Positions 34,736 to 47,157 of a DNA stretch of 64,000 nt are shown here, piece by piece (the first letter of the stretch is position 1; each line of letters begins with the position of its first letter). The DNA lies in contig NC_003280.10 of NCBI RefSeq assembly GCF_000002985.6, positions 124,001 to 188,000 on the forward strand. Direction: 5' to 3'. Under the pieces are notes generated by a model, which was given only the letters and a program-made list of their open reading frames with translations, did no database searches and was not told the origin of the DNA. The translations under genes and the position numbers were made by a program. This stretch comes from Caenorhabditis elegans. Lineage: Eukaryota > Nematoda > Chromadorea > Rhabditida > Rhabditidae.

Positions 34736-34794
34736 TACAACTGAACGGGACTTGCTTTGGAGTCTGGGCCAGGGGTGGGCGGCTCACGACATTT

Positions 34795-34860
34795 TCCAAC
34801 AAATTGCCGAAATCGAAAATTTCCAGCAAGGCAAATTGCCGATTTGCCGGAAAAACGGCA
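34795..34860. repeat. CCGGCAAAT-family copy upstream of etr-1 (1)
   Basis: Contains ACAAATTGCCGAAATCG and GGCAAATTGCCGATTTGCCG in an array of alternating GGCAAAT and ATTTGCC. Preceded by GGGGTGGGCGGC, the typical family end. Confidence 0.8.
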
Positions 34861-35064
34861 ATAGCCGAAAATTTTCGACAAATTGTGTTTTTGCGCATTT
34901 TTTTTTTGAAATTCCAGAATTTCAATTTCAATCGGCAAAATTGTACGCATCCTATGAATGTTCCTACAACTATTTCGAAAAGTAAGAAAATTCTATGAAA
35001 ATATATAAAGAAAACGAAAAAGTTTCAAAAAAATAGACACAGTTTTAAATCTTTCGTCTTTCTA

Positions 35065-35235
35065 AACATTTCCGGCAAATCCGGCAAATTGCCGGAATTG
35101 AAAATTTCCGGCAAATCGGCAACCCGGCAAATTGCCGGAATTGAAAATTTTCGGCAAATTTCCAGAATTGAAAATTTCCGGCAAATCGGCAAACCGGCAA
35201 TTTGCCGAATTTGTTGGCAAAAAAATTGCCAAACG
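35065..35235. repeat. CCGGCAAAT-family copy upstream of etr-1 (2)
   Basis: Four to five tandem units like TTGCCGGAATTGAAAATTTC, alternating with GGCAAATCGGCAA. Together with the copy at 34795 it may be one split element, with TTGTACGCATCCTATGAATG between them. Confidence 0.8.
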
Positions 35236-38200
35236 GAAATTTTTTTGGAACATATGTATTAATGTTTTTTTTAGTATAAATTATATTCGGTCACTCCTAC
35301 ATTTTACCAAATTAAAAATTATTCAAATTATCACAAGCTTTGCAACGAAAGGCGTCTGATTAAGCGACTATAACACCTGACGGGTTGTGCAAGCATCTTA
35401 CCACCGTCTCGATGCATCATCATTCATTTTCTTCATCTTTCCTCCTCCGTTGTCTTCTCTCTATCGATTCGATTGGAAAAAAGAGGGGAGTATCTTCAGA
35501 TGTCTACCTTCTCTCCGTCTTACATAGTGCCTAGATGACTATCTAAACTGTCTGCCACCCTCCTGAACATCTTTTCGTCTCCTTTTCTTCCCATCGTCAC
35601 TGTTTTCTTTTCTTTCAGCGGGAGGTGTTTTATACAATTTGTATATTCTTGTCGTTGTCCTTGCAAGTTTGTTTTTTGTTGGTTTCGCTAGACTAGGTTC
35701 ACTTTCGTTGAATACTACAGTAACCAGTGGCTGGCTCCGAGAGCAAACACTGTGCGGTAATTGGCTCCCCGTTTCTTGAGCAAACAAACCGTAATCTGCT
35801 CGGATATTTTGCTGAGAAAATTCACAATTTTCCAAAAATTCCATCCATTCTCACATTGTCAGCTTGGAAAAAAAGGTTCCCATTTATTTTTATGCCCTCC
35901 ATTCCATTCGCCTCTTCCTCTTTCGACGGGACGGGGAACGTACCCATGAATTAGATGAGCCCCCGTCACACACGGCTCGCCTTTAGCCAATTCTCCGTTC
36001 CTCTTTCATTTTCGCGACTGACACATCCTCTCATTCAATAGTTCACATTTTTTGGAAGCTTTTTGGTTTTTTTTTCCGAGCCAGAAAGTTTGATAATTTG
36101 GCAATTGATGGCAAAATTTGAATTACATTAGAACATCTGAATAGTTGCAACATGGATATTTTTGTTAACCGTCTTACTAGGAAATTATCGAAACTGGCAC
36201 TCATTTTACCCGAAAACCTGAAAATTTCGAGAAAATCGGATGTATGTCGGTTTTGGAATCTCTCCAGAATATCAATATATAAGAAAATACCAACTTACAA
36301 ATTTTTTACGAACAAAAACATCAGTTTGAATTCTTTCGACTAATCGTTCTTGAAGATTGTATACAAAAACGTTTGAAATAAATGCTCTTTTTTCATTTTT
36401 GTTCAATAATTTTTTTTTCTGACAGTTTAAAAAAATATATTCCGATTCTGAATAGATGCGGGTAGTAAATGTCAACGTATATTCCACTTTCCCGAGATTC
36501 AGCCTTAGATTTATAGATTTTTGAACAGCTGCCAATCTTAGATTTCAAAAGATATTCGTTTTAGGACAAATAGCCAATGAATTCGAAAATCCTGAAATCA
36601 TTCAGAACTACAGTAGACCAGCATTGTTTATTACAATCAGATGTGCTAAACATTTCGTATATCCTACAACTCTCATTATACTTCATTCTTATTCCGGAAG
36701 GCGTCAGTTTAACCGAGCATATGTTCGCCAGATGTTTTTAGTTCTGATGATCTGTAAGGTTGTTTTACACCACCCACCCAGGTGTTCGTAGATCAGGATA
36801 CTTCGAGGCCAAAGCTTCCAAAAACGGAATCGGCGAGGATTAAATTAGGTTCCAAACCCTCGGGGCCAATGGTTTTCCAGGAAAAGCGGCATCTGGAAAA
36901 TTACATACTGCGGGAAGTGTGAGAAAGTGACAACGGAAAACATATGTGCCGCACAAAGTCACACGGCAAGAAAGATTACATTTTCCCAATTCTCTAGTCA
37001 TTTGACTAGATTCTTGCCTCTGAATTTTAGAGTCTGAAGCTTCTATATCCGAACAAACAACACTCCTAGGAACTTACCGTATCCTCTAGAATGTTTCAGG
37101 CTTTATGGCCACCTGTCGTATGTCACCTTCATTACCTTCTTTAAAGGGATAATCGTGTCGAGACCCTGACCCCCGTCCTGGCTGTCGTATCGTATCGTGT
37201 TGTGTGTGTTAATGATGTCGATTTACGCTTCACAAAAAAAAGATTTGTTCATTTTTTGCATTGAATGATTCTCATCATCACTGTGAAATGAAACGACCCG
37301 TCTCCCCTCATCGGGACAAAAAGACATAGAGAATAAGACGTGGAGATTGACAAATGGTCAGTTCAACACAATTAGCTATCCCCCTGCCGTCGTCTTCTTT
37401 CAATCTTCTCTCGTTGCACGGACCAGCAGTGATGGTGTACACTAAAAGAGATCTAAAGAAAATGCTCTCGGGAGCCTTTGGAGCTGTGATGCTCTCTGTG
37501 CTATTACACACGGTAGCTCGTGAGCATCCATCCTGAAGGAGCAGCTGTCTTCACTAAGTCTTCTAGGCTATCTTTACAACAACGGTGTTCTTTTGGTTCC
37601 GCCCTTTCTTTTCGGATAGACGAAGTATTTTCAACGTGTGTTTTGCTTTAGAGTGAAACCTTTTCAAAATTTCTCATTAGGCAGATTACCCTAAGAACTT
37701 ACAACGAAATTTGCGTACATTTTTCAAATAAAACATGCCAATTTCTGGAGCCTGGAGGTAAGCTGGCTTCCATTTCATGTTAGAGAAAATGACTTCAGAC
37801 ATATATATTTATTTTCTTGTCATTCTTTTCTCCCTGCCAATCTTCAGGCTACTCCATTTATAATCGGTTTTCTTCCGGCTCCCCGTTGTTGCCTTTGCTA
37901 GGGGAAAATAAGAAAAACGAGATGACTGACATTATGAAAGACTGAACGTTTTGTCGGTTTTGGATCCAGAATGTATTAGCCGTCTGATACGCTGCAGCAT
38001 AATTCGTGACACAGTTTCTGAGAATATTCTAAATTTAGAAGGGGAAAATCTTAGAATCCAGAACTGACCGAATCGTTGGAGAACATATAAATACGTTGCA
38101 GACAACTGTTTTATTTGTGTTCAACAAATACATAGAAGACGTCCCTTTGCTGGAATATATTTTTGTTCTTCTCTGTTTGTATTGTTACTGCCCCGCGCGC

Positions 38201-39141
38201 CGCAAAAAGCAGCAGCAGTCGGGTGGCGATAGTCTCTGAGAACAGTTCAAATTGAGGTGATCCCCGCCCCATTCATCAATATATTTCTTCCACATTTGAA
38301 CTGATTAATGTCAGAAAAGAGTGAATGATTTGATAAGAATCTCTTCTCTGGCCAGAACTTTACACACACGGTCCTTGCGCGCACGCAGTACTGATAAACT
38401 CGGCTGATAACACAACATTTTTTCTCCCCCGTCCTTCTTCTCGTCTTCCAAATGTCTTAATCACCGTTAATACCGTCCTTCTCGGCGCGGTATCAGAGAG
38501 GCAAGAGGCAGACAAAGAGGTATTTCATCGATAATAGTACTGTTTTAGTTGTTCTCGCTTTCTATTTCGATTTTTAAGTATACAGCTCTAATAATGTTTC
38601 CCTCGGAAAAATATATCAGTTTTGGAAATCTATATCTATAATGGCTCTTGAAACGTATAAACATATTAGATCTAAAATGACCGATTACGGCATGTTGTTC
38701 CAAAATTGTTAATTTAAAACTCGTTCTGAAATGAAGTAGTTGTTGATCTGAAAATATAATAAGGATTTTTCCATATTTTGGCACTAACTTTTAATAAAAA
38801 AATGTTATGTAGAATTGGCAAAAGTATTTGACGATCTCTCTTCTCTTTCAATATACGGCTTATATTTCACAATATTTTTACAACCTATAAAGCAATATTA
38901 TTATCGATAAAATACCTTTCGCTTTGATAATTACCTTGCTTCAAAGTTATTGCTTTTTATGCGTATAGTTGATTTTTCTATAGTTTTGACCATGAAACTG
39001 CTAGATTCGTGCATTTCCATTGCTTTTAACACTCTTTGTTAATTTCATCATTTTCATACTTTAAAAAAAAATTTCTCCATTTCAGACACATCTCCTCACA
39101 CCACCATAATCTCAACCTTCCGAAATTCATCCTTCCATGAT

Positions 39142-42100
39142 ATGAGCGGAGCTGTGCTACCAGCAGTTCTAGTGGTACCAAAAATGGAGTCAGTAGTCGT
39201 TCCGATTGCGGAGTCCACCGTCATTAATGCCAAGGACACAACACCATCCACGGCAGCGGACAACGACGTGTCACCGTCCCCATCGGAGCCAGACACAGAT
39301 GCGATCAAGATGTTCGTCGGCCAGGTAATCATACTTTCTCAAACTTTTATTCGAAAAGTGGGCATAATTGGCTCACCCCAATCTCCCAATTCGATTCAAT
39401 TTCATGTATACATGCACACAATGAGACTCCCCCCGCTCATCCATTTACTGAGACACTTCACTACTACTACACAAATTTGATAAAACTGAATAACGAGGAG
39501 ACGGGGTATTGGATTTGTGTCTATTTGGGTTCGACCCCCTTATTTTTTCATACGCGTTCATTACCATATAAATGATGAGGGAGGTTTTCTCGACTCAAGG
39601 GCATTCTCAAATTGATGAAGACGGACAATGATCATCAATTTTTTAGAGTAATGATGATAGAGAAAAGTAGGGCAACAACAAAAAGGGGAAAGATATGGAC
39701 TTTTGCGGAGAGTAGGGTTTAAATTAACACAGTTGTATGTGTATTGAATTTTTGTGAAAAAGAATGAATCAAATATCCACATGACATGTGGCTTTTTATG
39801 GGAATTTCATAGCTCTCTCGAACAATAATAAATCGTGGGAATAATATTGCAAGTCATATTTCATATTTTTTTTGTCATTTCAAACACGTAGCCAACATCT
39901 ATATTTTTCGTGATTTTCCCAAAGATAGAAATCATATTATTCTGAAAGTTTAAAGGTGGAGTACCGAAATCTGAGACTTTGATTTTTTAGAACCAAAATA
40001 GCCCAAAACTACCGAATTTCGTTCGTAATAAGACGTTTTGAAAATTTCTCAAAAAAAAGTTATTTAGCTGGAAATGACCTTTTTTGCAGAACTTTGAACC
40101 GCCATAACTCTGTTTTTGAGAAAATTTCAAAACGTCTCATTACGAAATTTGATAGTTTTTGGTCATTTTGGGTTTGAAAAAGCAAAGTTTCAGATTTCGG
40201 TACCCCACCTTTAAATTACATCAATTTTCAACAAATAATGGGGTTTTTCAAATAGTGTCGCGAAATATCACGAAATTTATTGAAATAAAATTAGACTGTA
40301 TTTCAATACATTTCGCGACACTACTTGAATAATTCCATAAATCAATTATTTTAATAGAAAAATGACATTTTAAAATTCAAACTCAACGCAATACAAATTT
40401 TGCAGATCCCTCGCCAGTGGAACGAGACAGACTGTCGGCGATTATTCGAGAAGTACGGATCAGTGTTCTCGTGTAACATACTCCGTGACAAATCGACACA
40501 AGCTAGCAAAGGCTGCTGCTTTGTCACATTTTATCACAGAAAAGACGCGATAGAGGCTCAAGGAGCCCTTCACAATATAAAGGTTATTGAAGGAATGCAT
40601 CATCCGGTACAAATGAAACCAGCTGATACTGAGAACCGAAATGGTAATTTACTGATAAATATAAAATAGTATAAAAATTACAAGAAATAATTTATTTCAG
40701 AACGAAAACTTTTCATCGGCCAGCTCAGCAAGAAGCACAACGAGGAGAATCTGCGTGAGATTTTTGCCAAATTCGGCCATATTGAAGATTGTAGTGTGCT
40801 TCGTGATCAGGACGGAAAAAGTCGAGGTAAGTGGGGGAAGGGCGCATTAAGTAGGGTATCTTTTTCAAAAAAGTGTAAAAATATTTACCTGTCTCTATGC
40901 TCTTTTTTACTATTTTCTCTATGTTTTCATCATTTTCTGTGTCATGCATGTTGAGCGAAAAGGTGGGAAGAAGAAGAAGATTCCGAAATTCGAAATTGAG
41001 CTGATTTACACGTGGCAAAATGGTCTTGATACGATTGTCACAGGGTTTAGAACATTTTCTAACAAAGTTGGTAAATTTGGATGTATGACTTTAAACCCAA
41101 CATTTTGAAATTTTTGGCTAGTACCCTCAAAAAAATGCGTGGTGTGTATCAGGAGTGTGCGGCAAATTTTTGCCGGTTGCCGGTTGCCGATTTACCAGAT
41201 ATGTTCAATTCCAGCAATTTGCGGTTTGCCGATTTGCCGGAAATTTTTAATTCCGGCAATTTGCCGACTTTCCTGAAATTTTCATTTCTGGAAATTTGCC
41301 GATTTGCCGGAAAAATCGTTTGCCGCCCACCCCTGATTTGACCTTTTGAGTTTTGAACTACAGTAACCCAAAAGGTGGACATTTTTGGCTAGAAGTTAGA
41401 AAATTATAAAAAGCTGTGAATTTGAAGAGCAATGTTTCGGAAAAAGTTAGTATACCTAGCTTTAACGAAACTTTCAATTTTCCGGTATTTTTAAAATAAA
41501 TTTTTAAAAAATTGAAAATCAAAAATATGTTGATCCTAATGAGAGTCAAAAATAGAAGTTATTTAAAATTGGATTTTTTTCAGAAATTTTTATCCAATTT
41601 TCCGATTATTCAATTATCTTGATAAATCCTCGATTATCGATATTCGATGCCGATATTCGATCGATATTGAACAAAGTTAAACTTTCGAAAACTAAATATG
41701 TCAAAATTTTTGGGTTACTGTAGCTTCAAAAGCTAATATAAACCGACTACAGTACCCCAACGTTTTTGAAAAATTTCGACTAAAAAATTAAAAAAAAAAA
41801 AATCATAATTTTCAGACCAAATTGCCACGTGTGAATTACAAAAAAAACAAATTTCTGTTCTACAAAATCAAAGTAACGTCCTGATTTTTTTTTCGAAAAA
41901 AATGAAAGTTTCATTTTCTTGCCCTGGTATTCTATGTAAAAGTAACAAGTGAGTGTCGAAATAAAAGTTTGAAGTCTGAAATTGGCTTCACACAACATAT
42001 ACCCAATGTCGATGATTCCTCTATCTCTAAATGTTAATCAATATTTTCATATTTGTTTTTTCTCCAACAGGATGTGCATTTGTAACGTTCACAAACCGCA

Positions 42101-45100
42101 GCTGTGCCGTCGTCGCCACCAAAGAAATGCATCACTCGCAAACGATGGAGGTTCGCATATAGCTTTTTGTCTCTTTTTTATATTTATTTTTATATGTTTC
42201 TTGTATGTATGGGAACCCTTCTGCTGTAAACTCTAAATTTAATTTAAAATCTCTGAAAATTGTCAAAGTTAAACGGAAAAGTGTGTTTTACCAATTCTAT
42301 TCATTAAGGATAGTGTAGTCAAGATGTTAGTGTCTTTAAAATTGCTTTATTAGACTCAAAATTGTCTGAAAACTTTTTCGAGAACTTTTCGAGAATTTTC
42401 ATTTTTAAATTCGGTGTGTTCAGACAATTTTGAGACTAATAAAGCAATAAAAATTCGTCACGAGAAAATATTAACTACTATAGTTATTATGAAATTAAAA
42501 ATAAAAATAAATTGCATTTTTCCTGAAGTTTAAAAGGTAATGTCAAAATTTAAAGCAGTTTCACTAATTTTCTTATGAATGTGGTTTCCATGTTGAGTGT
42601 TGAATTTTCAAAGTCATATATTTTCCCATGCTTTATTTACAAATTTAGATTATATGTTTAGAAACGTAGTTTTTTCCTTCATCATTATTCAAAAATTACA
42701 ATTTTTATAGGTTCTTTCTATAGAATTCTAATTTTTAAATCAAATATTGCAGGGATGCTCAGCGCCGCTTGTTGTAAAGTTCGCTGACACTCAAAAAGAC
42801 AAAGACGTGAAGACGAAATCAATGATCACTGGAAGTGGAGCCGGTTCACCGAAAGGAGGCGCGGCAAGCTTGCTTCAAAACTTGAATCCGGCGCTGTTGC
42901 AGCAGGTAAAATATTATAAAACATCAATATTTTGTTCCTAAACCAAATCAAAAGTTTCAGCTCGGCGGTGGACAAAACTATCAAGCAGTAGCCTCACTTT
43001 TGTCTCTTATCAACGGACAACAGGGACAACAACAGCAGCACCAACAGCAACAAAATGTTTTAGGAATTTTGGGAACAGGTAAACTTAGTTGATAATCATT
43101 AAAAAATTGTACACGTAGTTCAATAAAATATAATAAAACTGAAAAAAACCCACGGTCGCAATATCCGATTCAGTGCTCTCTGCGCTCGGCAAGCTAACCG
43201 AAGGCGGTGACGACGCGTCGGCAAAGTCCTCATCGGAAAAGCCACGCCACCAAGCGTTGATGACGTCACCGGCACCGACTGCCACGTCATCAACCTCATC
43301 GTCGGCTTCACATCATCACCAGCAGCATCAGCAGCAGTTATCACAGCAACAACAACAACAACAACATCCGCAGCAACAAGGTTTAGGTGGGAAATTAGGC
43401 TTCTGAAGGTTGCCTTGTGGATGATATATGAAGTGTGTGTTCTCGTATCCCTCTCGTCGGAATGTGGACACTACTGTGTGCTTAATCTCTATTTTGGTTG
43501 CTCACCCCCCTCATTTTCTCATTTGCCACGTGGATTGATTGATTGGACGGAATTTTCGCTTACTGTGTTCTCGATAGCCTACTGTGTGAATCATCCTTCT
43601 TACTAACACAATATTTCCGAAAAAAAGATTTGTGCGTTAAGTATGACGCATTCGGTGTTTGCAGACACACCGATGTAATGCATCACAATTGACGCGCAAA
43701 TTTGTCGAAACAGAACGATTTACCTTTTTAGCTAAATTCACGAATAGGTTGTTTTTGTTTCGGCAGTAGCGTTTTATATCCGCTAATATAACATAGCATG
43801 TTGAATTAATTGAATGCAAAGAGTGCATAGTGTGTTTTCTTTTATTGGGGTTTGATTTTTCCGTCCTGTGCAGCTTCAAGTTATCCGATAAAAGTTTTTG
43901 CAGGTAACCCATTGCTTGGAAATCCAGCTATGGCTGCTCAAAATCAATTCGACGCTATCACAATGGCACAGATTGCTCATCAACAGCAAATGCTGGCACT
44001 CCAAGGGTTCGCCGTGCAACAGGGCGCTCCAAGCCAACAGCAACAAGGTAGAATTTAGCACTTTTTTCTCTCAATTGCAGTGTGCGTGTTTCCTTACAGC
44101 TTTTTTCCATAATCTAACCTATTTCTCCACATTTTTTCTAACCTATTACTATCCCATGCTTGCATCAATTTCAGGACTATTTCTTGCTCATCAATACTCG
44201 ACAAACTACTCAACAGGGTCACCGGATTCTGCTTCAAATGCCACTGACTCATCGTCGGATGACAACAATGTGATGAACAATCGTTTGACACCGACGTCTA
44301 AAATGGCTCAATATGGATATGGGCCCTTGATTCCTCGTCACCCAGCTCAGCTTTACTTGCAGCAACGGTTTCCTGCGACTGCCGCGGCCTATGGTACATA
44401 TTACTTCTATTTCCAAACGCTTTACGGTTTTAGGTGTGAAGCAACTTTGCATGCATTTTCCTATTTTCCTAAAATAAGCTTCTCCGCACCACCTTTCTAA
44501 CCATTAGGCTCATTACCTATTCATTTTTCACCTCAAATAAAGTTCCAGGACTTGCCGGTGGAATGGCTGGTGCAAAGACTACATCACCAGTCGCTGCATC
44601 GCTCGCCAATCATCAACAGATTGCGTTGACCCCATTTGCAGGAGGAGCCGCCGCTTTGGATCATTTCCAGGCTATGCAGCAATATGCACGTGAGTCAAAA
44701 TTTAAAACATTTTTGGTGTTTTTCGAAAAAAAATCTAAAAATTCAAAATGTTCAGTTTTACTGTTTATTGTAAGAAAAATAGGAAATTTCAGTCCTTGCA
44801 AATCTTCAAGCAACCGGCGGCGTTGGCGTGCAGGCCACAACCTCAGCAGCTCAAATGGTTGGAAACGGTGACGTAAAGGGTCCAGACGGTGCGAATCTCT
44901 TCATATATCACTTACCACAAGATTTTGGAGACAGTGACTTGATAAATACGTTTGCGCCGTTTGGTGGAATACTGTCGGCGAAGGTTTTCATCGATAAAGT
45001 CACGAATTTGTCGAAATGCTTTGGTGAGTTTTATCTTTTTCAGAAAAAAAATTCGAAAATTTTCAGTTTTTTCTTGTCAAAAAAAAATCTAAAAAAATTG

Positions 45101-45679
45101 TAGTTTTTCAGGGAAAATTGAAACATTTTTAGTTTTTTATTGTAAAAAAGGCAAACGAAAACTGCCAGAATTGAAATTTCCGGAATTTAAAACTTCCGAG
45201 AAATTGCTGATTTGCCGAATTTGCCGGAAAAACGGCAAATTGTGGTTTTACACATTTTTTTGGAAACTTCAGAATTTCAATTTTAATCGGCAAAATTGTA
45301 CGCATCCTATGAATGTTCCAACATCTATTTTGAGAAATAAGCAAACTCTATAAAAATATCTAAAGAAAATGGGAAAAAAATTTCAAAATGCACCCGGTAA
45401 ATCGGTAAATCAGTAAACCAGCAATTTGCCGAATTTGTCGACAAAAAATATTTGCCGAACGGCAATTGCCGCCCACCCCTGTCGATGTTCAACAAATTTA
45501 CAAAAATAAACAACTTGTTGCCCAATTTTTGAAATATATCAAAATTTCCAGGTTTCGTCTCGTATGAGAACGCTCAGTCAGCTACAAACGCAATTTCTGC
45601 AATGAACGGCTTCCAAATTGGTTCGAAACGACTGAAAGTACAGTTGAAAGTGGATCGTGGAAATCCTTACAATCGATAA
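39142..45679 (+). CDS. etr-1: CELF/ELAV-type RNA-binding protein ETR-1
   Basis: CELF-family RNA-binding protein controlling splicing and mRNA fate, known for a role in C. elegans muscle. Twelve exons: 39142-39324, 40406-40643, 40701-40826, 42071-42150, 42753-42905, 42961-43078, 43174-43380, 43904-44047, 44175-44393, 44549-44689, 44793-45023, 45552-45679. Phases agree and give 655 aa if all are included. RRM1 (about 55-135) has MFVGQI and [12 protein letters not shown]2 (about 142-220) has KLFIGQL and SRGCAFVTF. RRM3 (about 570-650) has [13 protein letters not shown] and [15 protein letters not shown]. The long linker is rich in Gln, His and Ser with two polyglutamine tracts. The upstream acceptor TTTCAG is at 39085. 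Linker exons 6-10 all begin and end in the same phase, so each could be skipped without frameshift. Exon 8 has two in-frame acceptors. Introns 3 and 11 carry CCGGCAAAT repeats. Confidence 0.96.
39949..40215. repeat. Palindromic repeat in etr-1 intron 1
   Basis: Arms of about 110 bp. Left: AAAGGTGGAGTACCGAAAT, then AAAACTACCGAATTTCGTT. Right mirrors it, ending in TTTCGGTACCCCACCTTTAA. The interior contains AACCGCCATAACTCTG. Confidence 0.75.
40248..40329. repeat. Short inverted repeat in etr-1 intron 1
   Basis: TCAAATAGTGTCGCGAAAT at the left and ATTTCGCGACACTACTTGA at the right, 82 bp overall, with a further TTTATTGAAAT / ATTTCAATACA pairing inside. Confidence 0.75.
41150..41337. repeat. CCGGCAAAT-family copy in etr-1 intron 3
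   Basis: Array of ATTTGCCGATTTGCCGG units starting at GTGTGCGGCAAATTTTTGCC and ending TTTGCCGCCCACCCCTG. Confidence 0.8.
42341..42448. repeat. Inverted repeat in etr-1 intron 4
   Basis: ATTGCTTTATTAGACTCAAA continuing into AATTGTCTG (42341-42369), mirrored at 42421-42448. Arms are about 28 bp with one mismatch or none; the loop is about 50 bp. Confidence 0.75.
45170..45480. repeat. CCGGCAAAT-family copy in etr-1 intron 11
   Basis: Begins with CCAGAATTGAAATTTCCGG, continues through TTTGCCGGAAAAACGGCAAA and the TTGTACGCATCCTATGAATG core, and ends GGCAATTGCCGCCCACCCCT. A full-length member of about 310 bp. Confidence 0.8.
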
Positions 45680-46140
45680 AAGTATCATTTTTTGGATTGA
45701 AATCCAGAGAAAAAAGGTTCATCACCACCCTTTTATATAATCTAGATATCGTGTCCTTTCGGCTATACTTTGTGTCTATGTCCATCTATTTTTAATACAT
45801 ATGCAGATTTATATCTAATTTTTTGTATTAGTTCTTGTCCCTTTAAAATATATGTCCCAGAACTAGCGCGCACGTTTCTTGTCCACTATCACACACCCGT
45901 TTGCCACGTTTTTATGTTTTCATTCTTTTATCTCTCTCTCTCTCTCTCGAAATTCCTTCCCATTTATATCTTGCCTTTTCGAAAACAAATTCCAAAAAGC
46001 ATGGCTATATATGTATTATGTTTTTATAAGCTTTCTTGTGTCCACTTTGCTCAACAAAAAATTGAATTTTTGGTATATGTTTTTCCCCCTTCAAATTTTG
46101 CGTTTATTTATGTTGTCCTTGACAGTGTTTAAAGGTGACG

Positions 46141-46146
46141 AATAAA
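46141..46146 (+). terminator. etr-1: Polyadenylation signal of etr-1
   Basis: AATAAA about 460 bases after the etr-1 stop. The 3' UTR in between has a (TC)n tract at about 45929-45948 and is T-rich. Confidence 0.6.
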
Positions 46147-46201
46147 ATAATTGTGTATTTGTGTGCATGAAGCTCAACTCAATGTTTATTGTGTCCTTTT
46201 T

Positions 46202-46410
46202 TAAGGTGGAGTATAATTTGTGGGTATTTTGCTTAAATAGACTAAAACTGGTCCAAAACGAAATTTGAAATATTGCCCACTTTTCTTTGGTTTTTTTTTC
46301 GAAAATTCGATATGCCATAAACATTTTTTGTGAAGTCTCATCATGAAATTCGATGGTTTTGGACTAGTTTTAGTCAATTTAAGCAAAATAATTACAAACT
46401 CTACTCCTCT
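46202..46410. repeat. Inverted repeat after etr-1
   Basis: Left arm has GGTGGAGTATAATTTGTGGG and TTTTGCTTAAATAGACTAAA. Right arm has TTTTAGTCAATTTAAGCAAA and ACAAACTCTACTCCTC. Arms are about 65 bp. A half copy of the same family lies at 56814-56882. Confidence 0.75.
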
Positions 46411-47157
46411 TCTAATTTCAAAAATTTTCAGAAAAAAAGCAATCTACTAAACAAATCGAAACGGGATTTTCTTGCCTTTCCTCTGAAGTATTGCCAATTT
46501 TAAAAAAATTTTCTGCAAACTTTTTTCTAGTCAAATATTTATTTTAAAGCATTCTTTCATAATATTTTGTATCATTTCATTTTCATGTACATTTCTAATA
46601 TAGCCTAAATAAGAGATTTTTATTATTTAATTGTTTTAAAATTCAAACGTTTTCTCGGTAACGGCATGTTCCTCGTGGCGAAGACAATTCCTCGGAGTTT
46701 ACGCAGTATTTGGGTGTCAATGAAAATAGCTGGCAAAATATATTTTTGTACTAAAATTTAAGTTTATTTATTAATTTGCTTTTCCAGAATTTTCCTGATT
46801 CAATGATTTTTTTGACCAGAATATTTTATTTGATTTTTCGAAAACTATTGTCAAAAATATTATTCCCAGACAAGATAATTTGTGCCAAAAATACAATACC
46901 GAGCCTCGACACGACAAAAAATCCTGTAAAATGCAAAAATTACTGCGTCTTTAAAAAGTACTGTAATATAAGACCGGCAATTTGCCGAATTTATCGACAA
47001 ACAAAAGAAATTACAGTACTCTTTAAATACGCACATAATTTTGCACTGAACTCGAAGTGATATTGCTCGAAAACATGCTCGAATTTTGTCATTAACATAA
47101 AATTATTGCAACAAAACATAATAAAAATTGATATATTTTCGAAAAAAAACAATTAAT
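46411..47157. other. Intergenic AT-rich stretch between etr-1 and the chemoreceptor
   Basis: No gene seen. It holds a small CCGGCAAAT fragment (GACCGGCAATTTGCCGAATT at about 46972-46991). Inverted short matches flank that fragment: ATTACTGCGTCTTTAAAAAGTACTG upstream (given as landmarks only) and CAGTACTCTTTAAATACGCA downstream. Confidence 0.5.

Larger units (their letters stand above)
32012..39085 (+). promoter_or_regulatory. etr-1: Long 5' region of etr-1 (and promoter of mrpl-28)
   Basis: Seven kilobases lie between mrpl-28 and the first coding exon of etr-1. I see no convincing coding exon. It holds GT-rich microsatellites (34156-34182 and 34489-34500), a perfect hairpin (34704-34735), CCGGCAAAT repeats (34795-34860, 35065-35235), pyrimidine tracts, and GATAA sequences near 38331, 38394 and 38404. 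Open frames at 32164-32538, 33118-33453 (-), 35539-35844 (-) and 37354-37536 have no splice-supported continuation or known motif. Untranslated upstream exons of etr-1 may lie here, but I cannot place them. Confidence 0.55.

Noticed and set aside
35539-35844. 101-codon minus-strand frame with a Lys/Arg-rich end
   Set aside because: The basic end arises from a pyrimidine-rich tract on the other strand; no other support.
37354-37536. 60-codon plus-strand frame ending HTVAREHPS
   Set aside because: No homologue recognised, no splice-supported neighbour and no leader acceptor.
36526-37547. Two CAGCTG E-boxes as possible muscle enhancer sites for etr-1
   Set aside because: Two hexamers in 7 kb is about the number expected by chance; no clustering seen.
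39525-39540. GGGTTCGACCCCC, like a T-loop
   Set aside because: The 60 bases upstream cannot be folded into a tRNA.
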